NCBI RefSeq assembly: GCF_001643775.1
Contig: NZ_CP011402.1
Span: forward strand, 542,001-606,000
Source: Denitrobacterium detoxificans
Lineage (GTDB): Bacteria; Actinomycetota; Coriobacteriia; Coriobacteriales; Eggerthellaceae
DNA length: 64,000 bases
Reading direction: 5' to 3'
This document shows positions 60,835 to 64,000 of this stretch, piece after piece; the stretch's first letter is position 1, and each line of letters opens with the position of its first letter. Made by a program: the position numbers and the translations under genes. A model generated the notes under the pieces. The model did no database searches. It saw nothing but the letters and a program-made list of their open reading frames with translations, and was not told the origin of the DNA.

Positions 60835-61006
60835 TGTAAAAAATTCGTCGTTCTGAACATTATTCGGGCGGGTTTGGCCCCGTTTTGCCCCTCCTGGGCG
60901 CCAAAGGGCCGGCCCTCGATGTTCAATCGCAGAGTTTCCCCAGGTCGCGATTTTTGGCGCAATGCGCAGCCGGCTCTCTGATGTTCAGAACGACGAATTT
61001 TTTACA
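60835..61006. repeat. Inverted-repeat element B (172 bp), MITE-like
   Basis: Perfect 26-bp inverted repeats at 60835-60860 and 60981-61006, each starting TGTAAAAAATTCGTCG read inward, with a 120-bp interior. No transposase is nearby and no clear target duplication is visible. Confidence 0.85.
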
Positions 61007-61275
61007 TTGCGGCCCTCGATTTTGCCAAAATCGCGTTTTGCCCGGGCATAAAGGTCGATTTTGTCGGGCGGTGCGAACTGACCGTCTTGGTTTTGCCTCG
61101 ATATCGGGTTCCGGTCGGGTGAGCCGCCCAGTGCACTGGCATGGGCGGAACGCACTGGCATGGGGTGTAACGTACCGGCATGGCGCGCAGTGCGCCATGC
61201 CGGCGCCGCCTCATGCGCTTAGGCGCTCTAGCAGCTGCGTTATTGGGGGTGTCGCTGCGCCCAGCCCGTGGCGGC

Positions 61276-62232
61276 CTATGCGCTCCAGAAATCGCGTACG
61301 AGGGAGTGGCGATCGGGTTGGGACGTCTTCTTCAGGATGTTGTGCACGTGTACCTTCACCGTGGAAAGGGCCAGGTTCAGGTCGCTCGCGATGTTCTGGT
61401 TATCCTTGCCCATGACGATGAGGCGGATGACGTCGCGTTCGCGCTTCGAGAGCCCGTTCTTCTTGGCGTAGAGCGGCAAGACGCGCGCGATTGATTCTTC
61501 CATGGCTTCGTCTTCGCGTTCGGGCGGGGCGTCGTAGCGCAGGCGAAGCGTTTCGTTCGCAGCGCGCATCGTCGTAACGGCCAAAGTGAGGAACAGCATG
61601 TTTTCCATGGGGTTGCGCTCGCTGAAGAACCACATGTCATTGGGTAGGGTAGAGGGGTCGAAAATCAGCTGGAAGTAGACGTTTTCCAGCACGATGCCCA
61701 CGGTGCAGGCAAGCGAGACCCAGTAGGCCACGCGATGGCGCCTTAGGGCGGCGCGAAGCACTTCGTCGCCCGTTGCGTACCAGTATGCGATTACGCCCGC
61801 CATCCAGAACAGGAGCACCTCGCGCATGCTGTAGAAGCAGAACTCCCGTGCCTGCACGTTGCCGATTGCATTGAACGCGATCAAGCTGGCCAGGATGTAC
61901 GCCACGATGGGCGCGGTGACGAGCACGCGGTTCACCTTGCCCAAGTAGCTGCAGATGGCAAGCCAGAGGAACAGGAACATCCCCGCTCCGCTGATGATGG
62001 TGGCCTGCGGGTTGCCCACGTCCCAGAACGAGGAGGCGTTCAAGATGGCGGTGGGCGTGATGAAGTCGTCCTTGAACACCAACGACACGTCGATGAAGTA
62101 GAAGACGAAGCAGAGCGTTAGGAGGAGGAACGACTTGCGATGCGAGACGAAGTACGCCGAAAGACTCGTGGCGGAAGCCATCATGTAGACGAACATCACG
62201 CCAAGCGTGTAGTAGAACAAAACGGAAAGCAT
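61276..62232 (-). CDS. LuxR-type regulator with seven-helix membrane domain
   Basis: 318 residues. About seven membrane helices span residues ~5-215. A C-terminal LuxR helix-turn-helix follows (GLSKRERDVIRLIVMGKDNQNIASDL then ALSTVKVHVHNIL). It is shorter than the regulator at 54961 and its membrane part is different. AGGAG precedes ATG 62232 by about ten bases. It is divergent from the YfcC-type transporter, which is its likely target. Confidence 0.9.
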   Translation of the reverse strand: MLSVLFYYTLGVMFVYMMASATSLSAYFVSHRKSFLLLTLCFVFYFIDVSLVFKDDFITPTAILNASSFWDVGNPQATIISGAGMFLFLWLAICSYLGKVNRVLVTAPIVAYILASLIAFNAIGNVQAREFCFYSMREVLLFWMAGVIAYWYATGDEVLRAALRRHRVAYWVSLACTVGIVLENVYFQLIFDPSTLPNDMWFFSERNPMENMLFLTLAVTTMRAANETLRLRYDAPPEREDEAMEESIARVLPLYAKKNGLSKRERDVIRLIVMGKDNQNIASDLNLALSTVKVHVHNILKKTSQPDRHSLVRDFWSA

Positions 62233-62459
62233 CGCGTTAGGCTCCTCTCTTGCAACCTCTCGTAACGAATGCCGTTTAGCGTGGTTCATTCTATACCCTA
62301 ACCGTTTTGGGCGCGCGGTGCCTTTTGCTCGCATCGACGAGGTGAGCTGCGGTTTATGCGTGATGTAGCCGCATGCCGAAAGATTTAGTCACGAAATACA
62401 TCCGCGTAGAGACTTCTCTAGACCTGTGCGCGTTCCCCCTGCAATGCCAAGGTTGCCGT

Positions 62460-62476
62460 ATCGACGTTGCGTCGAT
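62460..62476. promoter_or_regulatory. Inverted repeat, candidate operator
   Basis: ATCGACG-TTG-CGTCGAT, a perfect 7-bp inverted repeat in the 314-bp divergent gap between the LuxR regulator and the transporter. Nothing else in the gap is recognisable apart from the transporter RBS. Confidence 0.45.
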
Positions 62477-62546
62477 GGCGAGCGAGTGCCCGCGTGCGTG
62501 CGAGAGCCAGGGCGCAAGCTCGTTGAACCCGAGCAAAGGAGGAGAT

Positions 62547-64000
62547 ATGTCTGAGGTTGCGGCAAGCGCTCCGGTCGGCGTAGACGAGCCGGTCGGGAAG
62601 AAGGGGCGGGGCAAGCGGAAGTTCAGTTTCCCCTCGGCGTTTACCATTCTGTTTGCGGTTACGATCATCGCGGCGCTGTGCACGTACTTCGTGCCGGCGG
62701 GCCAGTATAGCAAGCTGCTGTATGACAGCGACACGGGCATGCTGCAGATGACGGCCCCGTCGGGCGAGGTAGTGGAGCTGGACGCCACGCAGGAAACGCT
62801 TGACGAGCTGGGCGTGAAAATCGACATCGACCAGTTCACGTCGGGCGCCATCACGAAGGCCGTAAGCATCCCGGGCACCTACGAGAGCCTGCCGCAGAAT
62901 CCCTTTCCATTTACCGATATCCCGTACGCCATGGTCTATGGCGTTATCGACGGCATAGACGTGATGGTCTTCATCCTGTGCCTAGGCGGTCTCATTGGCG
63001 CGGTGAAGGCAACGGGCGCATTCGAAAGCGGCCTTACCGCACTCACGCGCAAGACGAAGGGCCGCGAGTTCCTGCTGGTCTTTGGCGTGTCGTGCTTCAT
63101 GATCTTCGGCGGCACGATGTGCGGCCTGGAAGAGGAGGCCGTTGCGTTCTATCCCATCCTGGCACCCGTGTTCATCGCGCTTGGGTACGACTCTATCGTG
63201 ACCGTGGGCGCCATTTTCATGGCAAGCTCCGTGGGCACGACGTTCTCCACGGTCAACCCGTTCTCGGCGGTCATTGCATCGAATGCCGCCGGCACCGTGT
63301 TCACCGAGGGCCTGTGGGTGCGTCTGCTGGGCCTGATCGTGGCGTCGGTGGTGTATCTGCTGTACCTGCACTGGTATAGCAAGAAGGTGAAGGCGAACCC
63401 CGAGTTCGGCTATGCCTACGAGGACAGCGCCAAGTTCAACGCCATGTGGAAGCTGGAAGAGGACGCGGGGGAGAAGCACGTCTTCACCGCGCGCAAGAAG
63501 ATCGTGCTGTGCATCTTCGTGGCCGCCTTCATCATCATGATTGTGGGCGTCATGAGCCTGGGCTGGTGGTTCCCGCAGATGGCCGCCGAGTTCGTAACGC
63601 TCGCCATTGCCGTGATGCTCATTGGCGGCTGCGGCAAGCAGGGCATCGGTGAGTCCAAGATGGTAGAGGCCTTCAGCGCCGGCGCGTCCAGCCTGGTGCC
63701 CGTTGCCCTGATCATCGGCCTGGCACGTGGCGTGAACTACGTTTTGAACTCGGGCCTTATCAGCGACACCATGCTCTACAGCGCCAGCAACGTGGTTGCG
63801 GGCATGAGCGGCCCCGTGTTCATCATCGCGCTACTGCTCATCTTCTTCGTGCTGGGCTTCGTGGTTCCCTCGTCGAGCGGTCTGGCCGTGCTGAGCATGC
63901 CCATCTTCGCGCCCCTGGCCGACACGGTGGGCATTCCCCGCTGGATCATCGTTGCCGCCTATCAGTTTGGCCAGTACGCGATGCTCTACATTGCTCCTAC
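62547..64000 (+). CDS. YfcC-family (C4-dicarboxylate/amino-acid carrier type) membrane transporter, N-terminal part
   Basis: At least 484 residues; the frame is open at the window edge. A Lys-rich N-terminus precedes a first helix and a ~75-residue extracellular segment, then ten or so helices. Family blocks include FCGGTMCGLEEE-like (FGGTMCGLEEEAVAFYPIL), the SSVGTTFSTVNPFSA block, LIIGLARGVNYVLNSG and VPSSSGLAVLSMPI. YfcC/DcuC-related proteins carry dicarboxylates, amino acids or short peptides in anaerobes; the substrate cannot be read here. AAAGGAGG lies before ATG 62547. The divergent LuxR regulator probably controls it. Confidence 0.9.
   Translation, partial: MSEVAASAPVGVDEPVGKKGRGKRKFSFPSAFTILFAVTIIAALCTYFVPAGQYSKLLYDSDTGMLQMTAPSGEVVELDATQETLDELGVKIDIDQFTSGAITKAVSIPGTYESLPQNPFPFTDIPYAMVYGVIDGIDVMVFILCLGGLIGAVKATGAFESGLTALTRKTKGREFLLVFGVSCFMIFGGTMCGLEEEAVAFYPILAPVFIALGYDSIVTVGAIFMASSVGTTFSTVNPFSAVIASNAAGTVFTEGLWVRLLGLIVASVVYLLYLHWYSKKVKANPEFGYAYEDSAKFNAMWKLEEDAGEKHVFTARKKIVLCIFVAAFIIMIVGVMSLGWWFPQMAAEFVTLAIAVMLIGGCGKQGIGESKMVEAFSAGASSLVPVALIIGLARGVNYVLNSGLISDTMLYSASNVVAGMSGPVFIIALLLIFFVLGFVVPSSSGLAVLSMPIFAPLADTVGIPRWIIVAAYQFGQYAMLYIAP

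Larger units (their letters stand above)
59806..61275. other. Gene-poor stretch of 1.47 kb with hairpins and inverted repeats
   Basis: Open frames of 60-176 codons occur on both strands but overlap one another, lack RBSs and show no recognisable protein. From ~60.5 kb the composition shifts toward T/A-rich runs between GC-rich blocks (many TTTTGCC/GGCAAAA words). The stretch contains a GC-rich hairpin, a candidate small RNA with terminator, a direct repeat pair and two inverted-repeat elements, each listed separately. Confidence 0.7.

Noticed and set aside
59971-61415. Several 60-176-codon open frames on both strands in the gene-poor stretch
   Set aside because: They overlap one another, lack RBSs, and parts of their peptides simply reflect the inverted repeats (the same peptide is encoded at both arms).

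Overview
The window is about 58-60 % GC, densely coding, and reads as a chromosomal segment of an anaerobic actinobacterium of the class Coriobacteriia, most likely family Eggerthellaceae (Slackia/Adlercreutzia/Eggerthella-like). This is inferred from gene content. It carries two LuxR-type regulators with multi-helix membrane domains, each divergent from a metabolic gene (one a Tat-exported flavin reductase), a molybdenum-cofactor cluster, and mostly actinobacterial-style housekeeping genes. No database search was possible.

Layout. 1-368: 5' part of a secreted protein on the minus strand. 0.4-8.6 kb: rpoB-rpoC with a tandem-promoter leader; RpoC carries an alpha-CTD-like C-terminal domain. 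8.6-10.5 kb: hisE-glmM. 10.5-15.8 kb: molybdate uptake (modA, a modB with an extra extracellular domain, modC) and the first cofactor steps (moaA, moaC). 16-18.9 kb: yebC, an FtsB/DivIC-like gene, ppx. 18.9-19.4 kb: tRNA-Leu(UAA) followed by 2.4 tandem 162-bp units, each starting with a copy of the tRNA 3' end. 19.6-25.8 kb: polyprenyl diphosphate synthase, a peptidoglycan-binding protein, glmU, prs, an unknown gene, pth. 25.9-32.4 kb: a RecJ-RecQ-like fusion, rel, an MBL hydrolase. 32.6-36.6 kb: DUF47, a TRIC-type channel, lysC-asd. 36.8-45.4 kb: ppk1, a two-domain PPK2, a class B sortase, then purF-purM-purN. 45.5-50 kb: xdhC, an IS3-family element inserted in the loop of a terminator, then an AICAR transformylase and an archaeal-type IMP cyclohydrolase on the minus strand. 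50-54.8 kb: J-domain membrane protein, small membrane protein, hisS, aspS. 54.9-59.8 kb: LuxR membrane regulator divergent from a Tat flavin reductase, then a bactofilin-like membrane protein. 59.8-61.3 kb: a gene-poor stretch full of inverted repeats. 61.3-64 kb: second LuxR membrane regulator divergent from a YfcC-type transporter that runs off the window.

How the parts connect. Molybdate import, MoaA/MoaC and XdhC serve molybdoenzymes, which fits anaerobic respiration, as do the regulator/reductase and regulator/transporter pairs. PPK1, PPK2 and Ppx with Rel cover polyphosphate and stringent-response metabolism. Prs and PurF/M/N/H/O cover PRPP and purine synthesis; GlmM and GlmU make UDP-GlcNAc.

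The strongest oddities are the alpha-CTD-like tail on RpoC, the tRNA-linked tandem array (architecturally like E. coli tyrT/rtT), the IS inside a terminator loop, the RecJ-helicase fusion, the extended ModB, the internal start in lysC, and the inverted-repeat stretch at 59.8-61.3 kb.
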